Shown here: piece after piece, positions 8,127 to 16,748 of the stretch
How positions within the stretch are numbered: position 1 is the stretch's first letter
Layout: the number at the start of each line of letters is the position of its first letter
NCBI GenBank assembly: GCA_964640655.1
Contig: CAZXFT010000009.1
Coordinates: 55,067 to 119,066 of the forward strand
Origin: BJGO01 sp964640655
GTDB taxonomy: Bacteria > Bacteroidota > Bacteroidia > Chitinophagales > UBA10324
Length of the DNA: 64,000 bases
Reading direction: 5' to 3'
Notes under the pieces: generated by a model
The model's input: the letters and a program-made list of their open reading frames with translations, nothing else
What the model was told of the DNA's origin: nothing
Database searches by the model: none
Translations under genes and position numbers: made by a program

Positions 8127-9509
8127 GTGCGCAGCGTTGCATCTAACAAGCTATTATTTTTGGACAATTCAATTAATACCTTCAATACTGAATTTGAGAA
8201 GCTGTTATCAGACCATGATATTAAGCCTGGATCAACCTTCCTATTAGCCTGTAGTGGTGGATTAGACTCTGTAACACTTTTTCATTTAATAAGGCAACAA
8301 AAGATGCCATTTGCTGTAGCCCATGTTAATTTCCGCCTACGTGGACCGGAATCAGATGGAGATGAATCTTTTGTAAAGGAACTTTGCAAGAATCATAAAA
8401 TTAAGTGTCATACTACTTCATTTGAAACAAGTCAAGAGGCTACTTCACGCGGTCTTTCGATACAAATGGCCGCCAGAGGATTACGGTATGAATGGTTTAA
8501 AACGCTTCTAAAGCAACATAAATACACATACCTTCTTACTGCCCACCATTCTGATGACAACATCGAAACAGCACTCATTAATTTGACACGAGGATCTGGG
8601 ATAGAAGGACTTTCCGGTATGTCAGAGTTTGATGGAAGTATTTTAAGACCTCTACTTCAATTCTCAAGAAAGCAGATTTTAAAGTATGCCATAGATAATA
8701 AATTGGAGTGGCGCGAAGACTCAAGTAATGCTGAAACCGATTATTTACGTAATGCAATCAGACATCAGTTGATTCCTCAATTAACCGATATAAATCCTGC
8801 ATTCAATCAGATAATGCAACGAAATCTGAATGTTTGGAAGGAACAAAGCACACTCTTTAACAAACATTGTTCACTGCTACTGAGAAAGTATGTCGTTAAA
8901 CAGGGAAGTAAAGAAAGCATGTTAATCAAGCGGCTTCAATCACTCAAACAAAAATCAACGCTTCTACATTATTGGTTAGCTCCTCATAAGTTCAACTCAG
9001 ATCAGATGGAGCAGATGATTGATGCCATGGAGCACACCCATGAAACCAAAATATTTGTATCACCAACACATCGTCTGGTAAAAACTCACAGGGAATTAGT
9101 GTTACAAAGTCTTACAGACAATACTGATGTCATTGTTATTTCGCACGGCTCGGGAAATTATCGCTACGCTGATTATGAGATTGTATTGAGTACTATAAAA
9201 AACAGTCACGACATCAATCTTAAAAACAAGCATTACCACTATCTATGCGCCGATAAAATTGTTTTTCCGCTCATCTTAAGACCTTTTATAAAAGGGGACT
9301 ACTTTTACCCATTCGGGGTGAACAAAAAGAAAAAAGTTAGCGACTACTACACCAACAATAAATTTACTTTGATTGAGAAAGAGCAAACACCTTTGATTAG
9401 CATGCAGGATAAAATACTTTGTATCGTTGGTCATACCATTGACCACCGTTTTCAAGTTACAACTTCAACTAAAGGTGTCCTTAGAGTATTGTTAAAGAAA
9501 CGTTTATAG
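8127..9509 (+). CDS. tilS: tRNA(Ile)-lysidine synthetase TilS
   Basis: Modifies cytidine 34 of tRNA-Ile(CAU) to lysidine so that it reads AUA. The ATP-binding P-loop is SGGLDS in LLACSGGLDSVTLFHL; further family marks are HVNFRLRGPESDGDE, LTAHHSDDNIET, LTRGSGIEGLSGM and RPLLQFSRKQI, and the C-terminal TilS domain ends with RFQVT...GVLRVLL. About 460 residues, normal for the family. There is no suitable ATG: GTG 8127, TTG 8124 and TTG 8160 are candidates; the last leaves about 30 residues before the P-loop, as in relatives. The stop overlaps the convergent gene by 6 bp. Confidence 0.93.
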   Translation: MRSVASNKLLFLDNSINTFNTEFEKLLSDHDIKPGSTFLLACSGGLDSVTLFHLIRQQKMPFAVAHVNFRLRGPESDGDESFVKELCKNHKIKCHTTSFETSQEATSRGLSIQMAARGLRYEWFKTLLKQHKYTYLLTAHHSDDNIETALINLTRGSGIEGLSGMSEFDGSILRPLLQFSRKQILKYAIDNKLEWREDSSNAETDYLRNAIRHQLIPQLTDINPAFNQIMQRNLNVWKEQSTLFNKHCSLLLRKYVVKQGSKESMLIKRLQSLKQKSTLLHYWLAPHKFNSDQMEQMIDAMEHTHETKIFVSPTHRLVKTHRELVLQSLTDNTDVIVISHGSGNYRYADYEIVLSTIKNSHDINLKNKHYHYLCADKIVFPLILRPFIKGDYFYPFGVNKKKKVSDYYTNNKFTLIEKEQTPLISMQDKILCIVGHTIDHRFQVTTSTKGVLRVLLKKRL

Positions 9510-9905
9510 TATCATTACTCCGCGTTTTTCCAGTATTGGAATTTGCGTGAAGAAACTCTCTGAAATAGACTCGGGAAGAAACACTACTTTGCGTTCACAC
9601 ATTTTACCATTCAACCAAAAGCTAATCCAGAACTCATTGTTCAATGAAAACACCTTTTCTTCAACCAATTCGAGTTTGACAGCGTGTGCCGGTGGTACTC
9701 GCTCAAAAAATTGCCGCAGTGTTGAAGTCTTGATTTCTTGTCCGTCAACGGTACCGTAGCCGTTAGAGCATACAATAACTCCCTCCAAAACATTCGGACT
9801 GCTGTTAATTAAATACGCCATCCATTCATTTTCACCATCGTGTTCTTCAGGTACAATGGCTATTCCTACATCTTCAATTTTATGAAACGTAATGTCTTTC
9901 TTCAT
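9504..9905 (-). CDS. Conserved hypothetical protein of Bacteroidota type
   Basis: A 133-residue cytoplasmic protein without signal peptide or membrane segment. It begins MKKDITFHKIEDVGIAIVPE and contains EWMAYLINSS, VIVCSNGYGTVDGQEIKTSTLR, a helical VPPAHAVKLELVEEKVF and NNEFWISFWLNGK. The pattern (Y-L-I-N, S-x-G-Y-G, K-T-S-x-L-R, N-E-F-W-x-S-F) is familiar from Bacteroidota proteins of unknown function. No catalytic residues can be named. It shares one base with the serine hydrolase stop upstream, so it is the third gene of the lipB run. Confidence 0.72.
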   Translation of the reverse strand: MKKDITFHKIEDVGIAIVPEEHDGENEWMAYLINSSPNVLEGVIVCSNGYGTVDGQEIKTSTLRQFFERVPPAHAVKLELVEEKVFSLNNEFWISFWLNGKMCERKVVFLPESISESFFTQIPILEKRGVMIL

Positions 9906-11029
9906 TAATATTCTTTTAATATCCAGTCCACCAGTTCATACACTTCTTCATGAGCATATTCTAAAAATATACCACGCTCTCTGCCTAATCGCACCACTAC
10001 ACATTTCTTTTGAGGTATAACAATGATGTATTGTCCGTGAATTCCACGTGCATAAAAAACCCCATCACGGTCGGGTAAAATCCACCACTGATAGCCATAG
10101 TAGTTAACAGCTTTACCATTATCTTCAATAATCATTACAGGTTTTAATGCCTGCTTGATGTACTTCTCATCAAGAATAGGCCTGCCCTTCCATTTGCCTC
10201 CATTAAGATACATAACACCAATACGTGCAAAGTCGCGAGCGGTAGCATTAAAACAGCAGTAAGCTTTTTCGTCGCCATCTTTTTTATCGAGCGACCATAA
10301 GGCGTCGTTTTCGGCATTCAAAGGCTTCCATAGTTTCTCCGATGCATATTCGCTAAGGGACATACCTGTTGCATATTTGAGTACTAGAGCCAGTAATTCT
10401 GTGTCACCACTTTTGTAAGACCATCTTTTGCCGGGTGTATCCACTATACTCACCGAAACAGCCAACTCTTCTAATTCGCTGCCATAATAAGCCTTGGTAG
10501 TAATAGAGAGCAGTGAACTATATGCTTCGTCCCAATCGGAACCGCTGCTCATGGTAAGTAAATGTCTGATAGTTACTTTTTTCTGATCTTCTTTATTGAA
10601 TGAGGGAATATAAATAGAAGCCGGATCGTCGAGCGATTTGATTTTACCTTCCTGCAATGCAATGCCAATCAATGTACTTACAATAGACTTGGCCACAGAA
10701 AATGAATTGCTGACTGTTTTCTTACTGAACCCGTCCCAGTATTCTTCATACAACAGGGAATCATTACGAATAACAACCAATGCATTCGATTTAATCTCCT
10801 GCAATTTTTTGCGAAGTTTCAAATTTGGTTGAATACTGTTGTAATTTGTACCCATAGGCCAGCGTAATGACGCATCGTTGGCAATGGTGCGGTTTTCAAA
10901 GATTTTGTAATCGTCAATATCGGTATAGTTATACCACAAGGCTTTAAAAAGGTAACCGTTTCCGGAAAAATATGTTCCAATGAGGAGTAAAGACAAGACA
11001 CCAAAGACAATTATAAGAATGCGTTTCAT
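9905..11029 (-). CDS. Membrane-anchored serine hydrolase of the class C beta-lactamase/DD-peptidase family
   Basis: A 374-residue protein with one N-terminal membrane anchor or signal (ILIIVFGVLSLLLIGTYF). The family's catalytic set is visible: S-x-x-K in FSVAKSIVS (Ser about 134), Tyr-x-Ser in WSYKSGDTELLAL, and the third motif as HGQ in RGIHGQYIIVIP. The segment LTMSSGSDWDE and the catalytic frame match the esterase/6-aminohexanoate-dimer-hydrolase-like branch as well as beta-lactamases, so substrate is open; antibiotic resistance should not be assumed. Periplasmic location is likely. It overlaps lipB by 4 bp upstream and the unknown gene by 1 bp downstream. Confidence 0.85.
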   Translation of the reverse strand: MKRILIIVFGVLSLLLIGTYFSGNGYLFKALWYNYTDIDDYKIFENRTIANDASLRWPMGTNYNSIQPNLKLRKKLQEIKSNALVVIRNDSLLYEEYWDGFSKKTVSNSFSVAKSIVSTLIGIALQEGKIKSLDDPASIYIPSFNKEDQKKVTIRHLLTMSSGSDWDEAYSSLLSITTKAYYGSELEELAVSVSIVDTPGKRWSYKSGDTELLALVLKYATGMSLSEYASEKLWKPLNAENDALWSLDKKDGDEKAYCCFNATARDFARIGVMYLNGGKWKGRPILDEKYIKQALKPVMIIEDNGKAVNYYGYQWWILPDRDGVFYARGIHGQYIIVIPQKKCVVVRLGRERGIFLEYAHEEVYELVDWILKEY

Positions 11030-11766
11030 AAAGATGATTTTTGATAGAAGCGAGCCTGGAACAGTGCAGCAAAGTGTTTCAATATTTTCTCTTTCACTTC
11101 GTTGAAAGCTATTTCTCTGCCTAATTCTTTTTTCATTGATGTAACTTGTTTCTGTTCTATGCCGCAGGGAATGATGAAATTGAAGTGATTGAGATTGGTA
11201 TTGACATTAAATGCAAAACCATGCATAGTAACCCATCGGCTGCATCGAATTCCTATAGCACATATCTTTCTTGCACGCGAGGGTTTGTCGGCATCAATCC
11301 ACACTCCTGTTTCGCCTTTGGAACGACCGGCTTGAATACCATACTCGGCTAATGTTAAGATAATGGTTTCTTCTATCAATCTGAGGTACTTGCCTATATC
11401 GGTAAAGAAACAATCTAGGTCAAGAATTGGATAGCCAACTATTTGACCGGGACCGTGATAAGTAATATCACCGCCACGGTTAATCTTGAAAAAAGAAATC
11501 TTATTTTGATTCAATGTATCCTGAGTAGCAAGCAGATTCTTCATAGATCCATTTTTACCAAGAGTTATAACAGCAGGATGCTCTACAAAAATGAAGTGAT
11601 GATGCGTTGGTGCCTGATTGTCAGCAGTACGATTGCGGTTGTCTATTTTGATTTGAATAATTTTCTGAAACAATTCATCCTGAAAATCCCAGGTGCTTTT
11701 AAAATCTCTCACACCCAAATCAATAAGTTCAACTTCTTGTATGGCTGTCATTGTTTCTGAATTCAT
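11026..11766 (-). CDS. lipB: Octanoyl-[acyl-carrier-protein]:protein octanoyltransferase LipB
   Basis: Transfers octanoate from ACP to lipoyl domains, the first step of de novo lipoate attachment. Seen in the 246 residues: FIFVEHPAVITLGKNG, the active-site loop RGGDITYHGPGQIVGYPILDL, the catalytic Lys in ARKICAIGIRCSRW and the catalytic Cys in NFIIPCGI. Start ATG 11766 or ATG 11751 (MTAIQEV). The GcvP/glycine cleavage system and 2-oxoacid dehydrogenases are the usual clients; gcvP is elsewhere in the window. The gene starts only 5 bp after the Pgi/Pmi terminator, so either read-through or a promoter inside that hairpin must drive it. Confidence 0.95.
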   Translation of the reverse strand: MNSETMTAIQEVELIDLGVRDFKSTWDFQDELFQKIIQIKIDNRNRTADNQAPTHHHFIFVEHPAVITLGKNGSMKNLLATQDTLNQNKISFFKINRGGDITYHGPGQIVGYPILDLDCFFTDIGKYLRLIEETIILTLAEYGIQAGRSKGETGVWIDADKPSRARKICAIGIRCSRWVTMHGFAFNVNTNLNHFNFIIPCGIEQKQVTSMKKELGREIAFNEVKEKILKHFAALFQARFYQKSSL

Positions 11767-11770
11767 AGTG

Positions 11771-11810
11771 TAAATAAAAAAGACGAAGCCCGAATGAGTT
11801 CCGGGCTTCG
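11771..11810 (-). terminator. Intrinsic terminator after the Pgi/Pmi gene
   Basis: Perfect 9-bp stem CGAAGCCCG / CGGGCTTCG with a 9-nt loop; on the minus strand it is followed by TCTTTTTTATTT. It sits 16 bp after the 11826 stop. Confidence 0.92.
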
Positions 11811-11825
11811 AAGAATAATTTAGTG

Positions 11826-12803
11826 TTAACCTGCCAGTTCTGATTTCAATTTATCAATCACTTTCACTTCTACCGGATCCATTTCGCGCAGGTCAGCCAG
11901 ATAAACACTAATCCAGTCTGTAAGATGAATTAAGTACAGACTGCGTTCTATTTCGTTATCTCCCTTAGATTGAATTTCGATGTAAGTATTGGTGTATTGA
12001 GAAATAATGTCTTTGGCAATTTTCATTCTCAGTTGAATACGCTCATAATCTGTTTCATTGCGAAGAACCACAACTGCATATTTTCCTTTCTCTCTCCATC
12101 CTACCAACTCATTGTGATTCATTTCAGGAATAACGTGATGCCAGCAAAGCATCTTAGAATTTTCATTGATTTGCTGACGGAAACGGACAGCTATTGCTTC
12201 CATATTGGCAGCTGAGTATATCACAGGAATTTTCTTTTTCATCTTCTTTGCAATCTTCATCGCCAGTTTCTGAATTTTCTTCTCTTCGCGATCGAGCAAA
12301 CGAGCCGCACCGTCTAATCCCACTTCAAATCCTAAATCCACCAGACGATAATGAAATAGTACATACAACTGTTGTATGAAAGAGTAAGCAAGGCAAGCAC
12401 GTGGAGGCATTCCACCCGGAATGATGATGCAGTCGAGTCCTGCTTTGAGTGCAATTTTTTCAACAGAACCACCTGATGTTATACATACTATCTTGGACAT
12501 GCGTTTGATGCCTTCTTCTAAAGTATGTAATGTTTCTTCAGTGTTGCCGGAGTATGAGCAGCAGATAAGCAAGGTGTGTTCGTTTACAAACTCGGGCAGG
12601 TGATAATCTTTGACAATACTCATAGGCACTTTCATTTTGGTACCTACCAGTTCGTTAACCAGGTTACCGCCAATACCAGAACCACCGAGTCCGGCAACAA
12701 CTACATTTCTTATATCGTGGTGTTGAGGAGTTAAATCTGCTTTACGTCCAATCTCCATAGCCTCGCGTATATGCGTGCTAAAATTTTCAATCAATTTGTG
12801 CAT
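11826..12803 (-). CDS. Bifunctional phosphoglucose/phosphomannose isomerase
   Basis: SIS-fold sugar-phosphate isomerase interconverting fructose 6-phosphate with glucose 6- or mannose 6-phosphate. The sugar-phosphate pocket appears in VVVAGLGGSGIGGNLV and in CCSYSGNTEETLHTL; further family blocks are PPRACLAYSFIQQLYVLF, VIYSAANMEAIAVRFRQQINEN and HVIPEMNHNELVGW, the last with the catalytic His. I chose ATG 12803 (MHKLIENF) rather than the longer frame because the extra 46 residues are Cys-rich and unlike the family; this gives 325 residues, the usual size. It is divergent from yraN, with 49 bp between the two start codons. Confidence 0.9.
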   Translation of the reverse strand: MHKLIENFSTHIREAMEIGRKADLTPQHHDIRNVVVAGLGGSGIGGNLVNELVGTKMKVPMSIVKDYHLPEFVNEHTLLICCSYSGNTEETLHTLEEGIKRMSKIVCITSGGSVEKIALKAGLDCIIIPGGMPPRACLAYSFIQQLYVLFHYRLVDLGFEVGLDGAARLLDREEKKIQKLAMKIAKKMKKKIPVIYSAANMEAIAVRFRQQINENSKMLCWHHVIPEMNHNELVGWREKGKYAVVVLRNETDYERIQLRMKIAKDIISQYTNTYIEIQSKGDNEIERSLYLIHLTDWISVYLADLREMDPVEVKVIDKLKSELAG

Positions 12804-12852
12804 AGTCTTTTCTTTAATTTTATGCGAAGTTAGTAAAGAGCAAATAATCCCT

Positions 12853-13218
12853 ATGGCACAGCATAACGAAACTGGTGTAAAAGGCGAAGTATTGGCATTG
12901 CAGTATTTGGAATCGAAAGGGTATGTAATTAAAGAAATCAACTGGCGCAGTGGCCGTTATGAGATTGACATTATTGCCAGAATAAGTAATACAATTATTT
13001 TTGCTGAGGTAAAGACACGAAGCAGTAATTACTTTGGTTTTCCCGAAATACAGGTGGATCAAAACAAGCAAAGATTTTTATCGCATGCTGCCACAGAATA
13101 TATGGAACATCATCAGCTAGATATGGATGTTCGCTTTGATATTATTTCAGTAACAATCAATGAAAAAGGCAAGAGTATAGAACACTTTGAGGATGCTTTC
13201 TTTCCTTACGATTTATAA
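12853..13218 (+). CDS. YraN/UPF0102 endonuclease-like protein
   Basis: Small protein (121 residues) of the YraN family with a restriction-endonuclease-like fold; the cellular task is not established. Typical blocks are GVKGEVLALQYLESKGY, INWRSGRYEIDIIAR and IIFAEVKTRSS, which include the E-x-K-type acidic cluster (E-I-D ... E-V-K). Unlike many members the residue before the E-I-D is Tyr instead of Gly (R-Y-E rather than R-G-E). ATG 12853 is chosen since it places the conserved helix at residue 7; the longer frame from 12775 overlaps the divergent gene. Confidence 0.88.
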   Translation: MAQHNETGVKGEVLALQYLESKGYVIKEINWRSGRYEIDIIARISNTIIFAEVKTRSSNYFGFPEIQVDQNKQRFLSHAATEYMEHHQLDMDVRFDIISVTINEKGKSIEHFEDAFFPYDL

Positions 13219-13224
13219 TACTTA

Positions 13225-14097
13225 TTACTTCTCCACCTGCTGAGTGACATTTGCTTCGAAAGTACGTGTGGTAATATCGAAACGATTTCCCTGAGCCATA
13301 AAGTGCACACGCAGGTTTTCAATAGAGAATGGTGTTCCTTCAGGTAAATCAGCAATGTTGTTATGCTTGATATGATGACCATCAACAATAATTACCATAC
13401 CTGAACCTATTGCTTCCATATGATGTCCTTTTCTGATAATCATTCCGGTGTCTTCACCCAAACCAATACCGAGACAACCGGGATTTGCACCAACCGCTTG
13501 TGCTAAACGACCAAAACGACCACGCTTATCAAAATGCGAATCGAAAATGACATCTTTGATAAATGCAAGACCCGTAGTGATTTTTACTTCACCTTTAATA
13601 TGCGCACGGGCACTGTTACCTTCATAAATCATGGTATTGCTCATAGCCATAGCCCCAGCACTTGTGCCAGCCACTATCAAATGTTCTTCCTGATATCGTT
13701 TGTGAATAGTGTTCAATATTTCAGTACCACCGTATATGGAGGTTAAACGCAGCTGATTACCACCAGAGAACATCACCACCTTAGCTTCTTGTATGCGCTT
13801 AATAAATGCAATTTCTGCTACATCGTTTCGATCGCGTATGTTTAAGTGCCCTACCCGTGTACAACCCAGTTTAGAGAATGCATCCAAGTAATTATTACCC
13901 ACTTCCTTTGGAATGGAAGAGGCTGTAGTTATCACTTCTATCAATGGATTTTCTTCACCGGTTTCTTTGATTACTTTTTTTAAAATACCCAACTCAAAGA
14001 AGTTGAGGTTGCTGCGTTCTATGTATCCTTTTTCTAAATCGCTGCCTTTGTCTTCAGCTCCGCCAACAGCTATTAAAATACCTTTAGGTCTATTCAT
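13225..14097 (-). CDS. cphB: Cyanophycinase (peptidase family S51)
   Basis: Exopeptidase that releases beta-Asp-Arg dipeptides from cyanophycin. The nucleophile motif GTSAGAMAMS is clear (Ser near residue 138), with the family context KGILIAVGGAEDKG at the N-terminus, VVMFSGGNQLRLTSI, and FDSHFDKRGRFGRLAQAV. The 290 residues are normal for the family. ATG 14097 is selected because a TAnnTTTG box lies just 18 bp upstream; the longer reading from 14145 would start before that promoter. No cyanophycin synthetase or isoaspartyl dipeptidase is in the window, which is unusual since cphA and cphB are often neighbours; it may act on another beta-linked or imported peptide. Confidence 0.9.
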   Translation of the reverse strand: MNRPKGILIAVGGAEDKGSDLEKGYIERSNLNFFELGILKKVIKETGEENPLIEVITTASSIPKEVGNNYLDAFSKLGCTRVGHLNIRDRNDVAEIAFIKRIQEAKVVMFSGGNQLRLTSIYGGTEILNTIHKRYQEEHLIVAGTSAGAMAMSNTMIYEGNSARAHIKGEVKITTGLAFIKDVIFDSHFDKRGRFGRLAQAVGANPGCLGIGLGEDTGMIIRKGHHMEAIGSGMVIIVDGHHIKHNNIADLPEGTPFSIENLRVHFMAQGNRFDITTRTFEANVTQQVEK

Positions 14098-14114
14098 AAA
14101 TGATGTGATAACGG

Positions 14115-14122
14115 CAAAAGTA
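14115..14122 (-). promoter_or_regulatory. -7 promoter box of the cyanophycinase gene
   Basis: Minus-strand TACTTTTG, an exact TAnnTTTG match, 18 bp before the ATG at 14097; it decides between that start and the longer frame from 14145. Confidence 0.6.
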
Positions 14123-14294
14123 TGTATTTCGGTATTCGCAGCCAATGTAGTCCGAACAAGTTATAGACAAAGGTTGTTCTTTATGGTATTCAATACTTAT
14201 TGCTAATGGTAATGAATTCAATATTCACATACTTCAACAAAAAATAATGCGCAATAAGGATAAATAAGTTTTCAACAACTACTTTTACATAGAG

Positions 14295-16718
14295 ATGTTA
14301 TCTAGAGGAATATTTCTGACATTAATTTCACTGCTAATTTTGCTTCAGGCAGAAGCTCAAAAAACGGCATATACCTGGTATTTTGGTAAATATGCCGGCA
14401 TTGACTTTAATGTTAATCCTCCAACAAAAATCAACAACAGTGCTATGCGCACCGTTGAAGGAACTTCATGTGTTTCTGACCCTACTACTGGTCAAATTTT
14501 ATTTTACACCAATGGTGATTCCATCTGGAACAAAAACCATCAGTTGATGCCAAATGGTTTTGGACTAGGCGGACATTTTTCAACATCACAATCAGCTGTA
14601 GCTGTTCCCGATCCGGGAAACAGTAACCGCTATTATGTATTTACCATCTATGCTCAGGCTAATCTCTATGCACCTTTTTGTTGTGGTAGCGGTGGTTTGA
14701 ATTATAATATTGTTGACTTAACCGCTGATAATGGCTTGGGTGATGTAATTATAAAAAACCAGCCACTTTTGACTCCTACTACAGAAAAGCTATGTGCAGT
14801 GCAGCATTGCAACGGTCAGGATTACTGGATAGTGGCACATCAATGGGGCACAAATAATTTCTATTCTTATCCATTAACACCGGCAGGTATTGGAACTCCT
14901 GTAATCAGTAGCGAAGGCACTGTTCATCAGGATGTTGGCTCTGCTAATGCTTGGGAAACTATAGGCTATATGCGCATATCGCCTAATGCTAAAATGCTTG
15001 CTGTTGCCATCAGTCAGGAAGTAAAAAGAGTAGAATTATTTTCTTTTGACAACAACACAGGTATAGTTGGCGATTCACTCTTCAGCGATGCTGTATTCCC
15101 AAACACTTGTGGTACAAGTGGCCCTTATGGTGTTTGTTTTTCTCCTGACAACAGCAAACTTTACGTTAGTTATAATGTGCCAGGAGTCGGAGCCAGTTGC
15201 TCAGATGTAAGTGCTGTTTATCAATACAACCTTAATGCAACTACCGGTGCTGCTATGCTGGCTTCTCGAACAACAGTGCAAACCAGTAACAATATTCAAT
15301 ACGGTGCATTGCAAATTGGTCCCGATCAAAACATATATATAGCCAAATCAGGTTTACCACAATTAGATGTGATTCAAAACCCTAACGCAACTGGCGCTGC
15401 CTGTGGTTATACTTTGAATGCCTTTAATCTCAACACTTTCTCAGGCCCGTATCAATCATTACTTGGTTTGCCCAACTTTTGTGAAACCCTTTTAAACCCT
15501 CCGCTGAGATGTTATTTGTATTTTCAAGGCTGCCTTGGTCTCGATAGCATTCTCTTTCTTGATACTTTATTGACGCCACCTTACACTTTCAGTTGGAACT
15601 TTGGCGACCCGGCAAGTGGTGCAGCGAATTTTTCTACAGATCAAAACCCAACACACAATTATCCTGCTATAGACATATTTAATGTAACACTTACTATCAC
15701 TAAGGAATGTCAGGTTATTAATATTACTAAGCCAGTAAATACCTTAGGTTCTTTTGAAGTTGATGCAGGCCCCGATACTACAGTTTGTGTAGGTGATTCC
15801 TATACCATACTCACTGCCGGTGGCTCAAATTATTCCTGGACACCTGCTCTTGGCTTGAGTTGCACTGATTGTCAAAATCCTGTTGCTACTCCTCTTACAC
15901 CAACAACATATATCGTCAATGTCAGTACAGCCATTCCAGGTTGTGTCGATGCAGACACAGTTATATTAAATGCAATCAGTAAAACTGAACTCACCGTCTC
16001 ACAATCCACTGCTGTTTGTCCAGGTACAACTTTAGATTTGAGTGCAAGCGGTGCACAATCCTATCAGTGGACACCCACAACAGGGCTTTCTGCTACCAAC
16101 ATTTCAAATCCAACTGCAACCATTAATTCTAACATTACCTATACGATAATTGGTGCTTATGCAAATTGCACACCCGATACAGAAACCATCAGCATACTCT
16201 TGTTCACACCCCCTGTTGTGGATGCCGGAGAAGACCAAACCATATACGAAAGTGAGAGTGCGGCACTCACTGCCATTTCTACAGCAATCATTTATAACTG
16301 GCTACCCGAGGCTTCATTAGATAATCCAACAAGCACTAATGTAGTTGCCACACCAACCGCTACGACAACTTATACTGTTATAGTAACCGACCTCAATGGA
16401 TGCACATCAGCAGATACAGTAATCGTTTTTGTACTACCTGACGACGCGTATATTTATGTGCCGAACGCATTCAGTCCAAACGGAGATGGCATTAACGATA
16501 AGTTAGAATATTTTGCCAAGAATATCACTCACATAGATTTTCGCATCTACAATCGCTGGGGACAGATGCTATACCAATCAAATGTGCCGGGAGATTTTTG
16601 GAATGGAACATATAAACGGCTACCTCAGGACATCGGTGTATATGTGTATGTTGTAGATGCGTTAAGTAAAGGCGGCAAACCCATTAAACTAAGTGGAAAC
16701 TTTAGTCTTTTGCGTTAA
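14295..16718 (+). CDS. Secreted propeller-like protein with PKD/Ig-like repeats and T9SS type B sorting domain
   Basis: An 807-residue secreted protein. Signal peptide MLSRGIFLTLISLLILLQAEAQ, then about 380 residues of beta-propeller-like sequence with recurring W-Y-F-G-K, GQILFYTNGDSIWN, VQHCNGQDYWIVAHQ and IGPDQNIYIAKSG. Residues about 415-475 form a PKD-like domain (FSWNFGDPAS...PTHNYP). Two or three Ig-like modules follow, each opening with V-D-A-G-x-D or a similar pattern and YSWTPALGLS / YQWTPTTGLS / YNWLPEASLD. The end (about 712-807) is a CHU_C type B sorting domain: YVPNAFSPNGDGINDK ... DFRIYNRWGQMLY ... WNGTYKR. Predicted to be exported by T9SS and released or attached to the surface. 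A near relative lies immediately downstream. Ligand unknown. Confidence 0.85.
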   Translation: MLSRGIFLTLISLLILLQAEAQKTAYTWYFGKYAGIDFNVNPPTKINNSAMRTVEGTSCVSDPTTGQILFYTNGDSIWNKNHQLMPNGFGLGGHFSTSQSAVAVPDPGNSNRYYVFTIYAQANLYAPFCCGSGGLNYNIVDLTADNGLGDVIIKNQPLLTPTTEKLCAVQHCNGQDYWIVAHQWGTNNFYSYPLTPAGIGTPVISSEGTVHQDVGSANAWETIGYMRISPNAKMLAVAISQEVKRVELFSFDNNTGIVGDSLFSDAVFPNTCGTSGPYGVCFSPDNSKLYVSYNVPGVGASCSDVSAVYQYNLNATTGAAMLASRTTVQTSNNIQYGALQIGPDQNIYIAKSGLPQLDVIQNPNATGAACGYTLNAFNLNTFSGPYQSLLGLPNFCETLLNPPLRCYLYFQGCLGLDSILFLDTLLTPPYTFSWNFGDPASGAANFSTDQNPTHNYPAIDIFNVTLTITKECQVINITKPVNTLGSFEVDAGPDTTVCVGDSYTILTAGGSNYSWTPALGLSCTDCQNPVATPLTPTTYIVNVSTAIPGCVDADTVILNAISKTELTVSQSTAVCPGTTLDLSASGAQSYQWTPTTGLSATNISNPTATINSNITYTIIGAYANCTPDTETISILLFTPPVVDAGEDQTIYESESAALTAISTAIIYNWLPEASLDNPTSTNVVATPTATTTYTVIVTDLNGCTSADTVIVFVLPDDAYIYVPNAFSPNGDGINDKLEYFAKNITHIDFRIYNRWGQMLYQSNVPGDFWNGTYKRLPQDIGVYVYVVDALSKGGKPIKLSGNFSLLR

Positions 16719-16728
16719 GTACCTTAGG

Positions 16729-16736
16729 TATTTTTG
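16729..16736 (+). promoter_or_regulatory. -7 promoter box of the second propeller gene
   Basis: TATTTTTG fits TAnnTTTG exactly; the ATG at 16749 is 12 bp downstream. The TTG at 16734 lies inside the box and is therefore not the start. Confidence 0.5.
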
Positions 16737-16748
16737 AGCACCTCATTA

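Noticed and set aside
9905..11029. Calling the serine hydrolase a beta-lactamase resistance gene
   Set aside because: The motifs (S-x-x-K, Y-x-S, H-G-Q) also fit esterases and other penicillin-binding-like hydrolases, and nothing in the context supports resistance.
12775..12852. N-terminal extension of the YraN-like protein
   Set aside because: It overlaps the divergent Pgi/Pmi start and is unlike the family; ATG 12853 fits.
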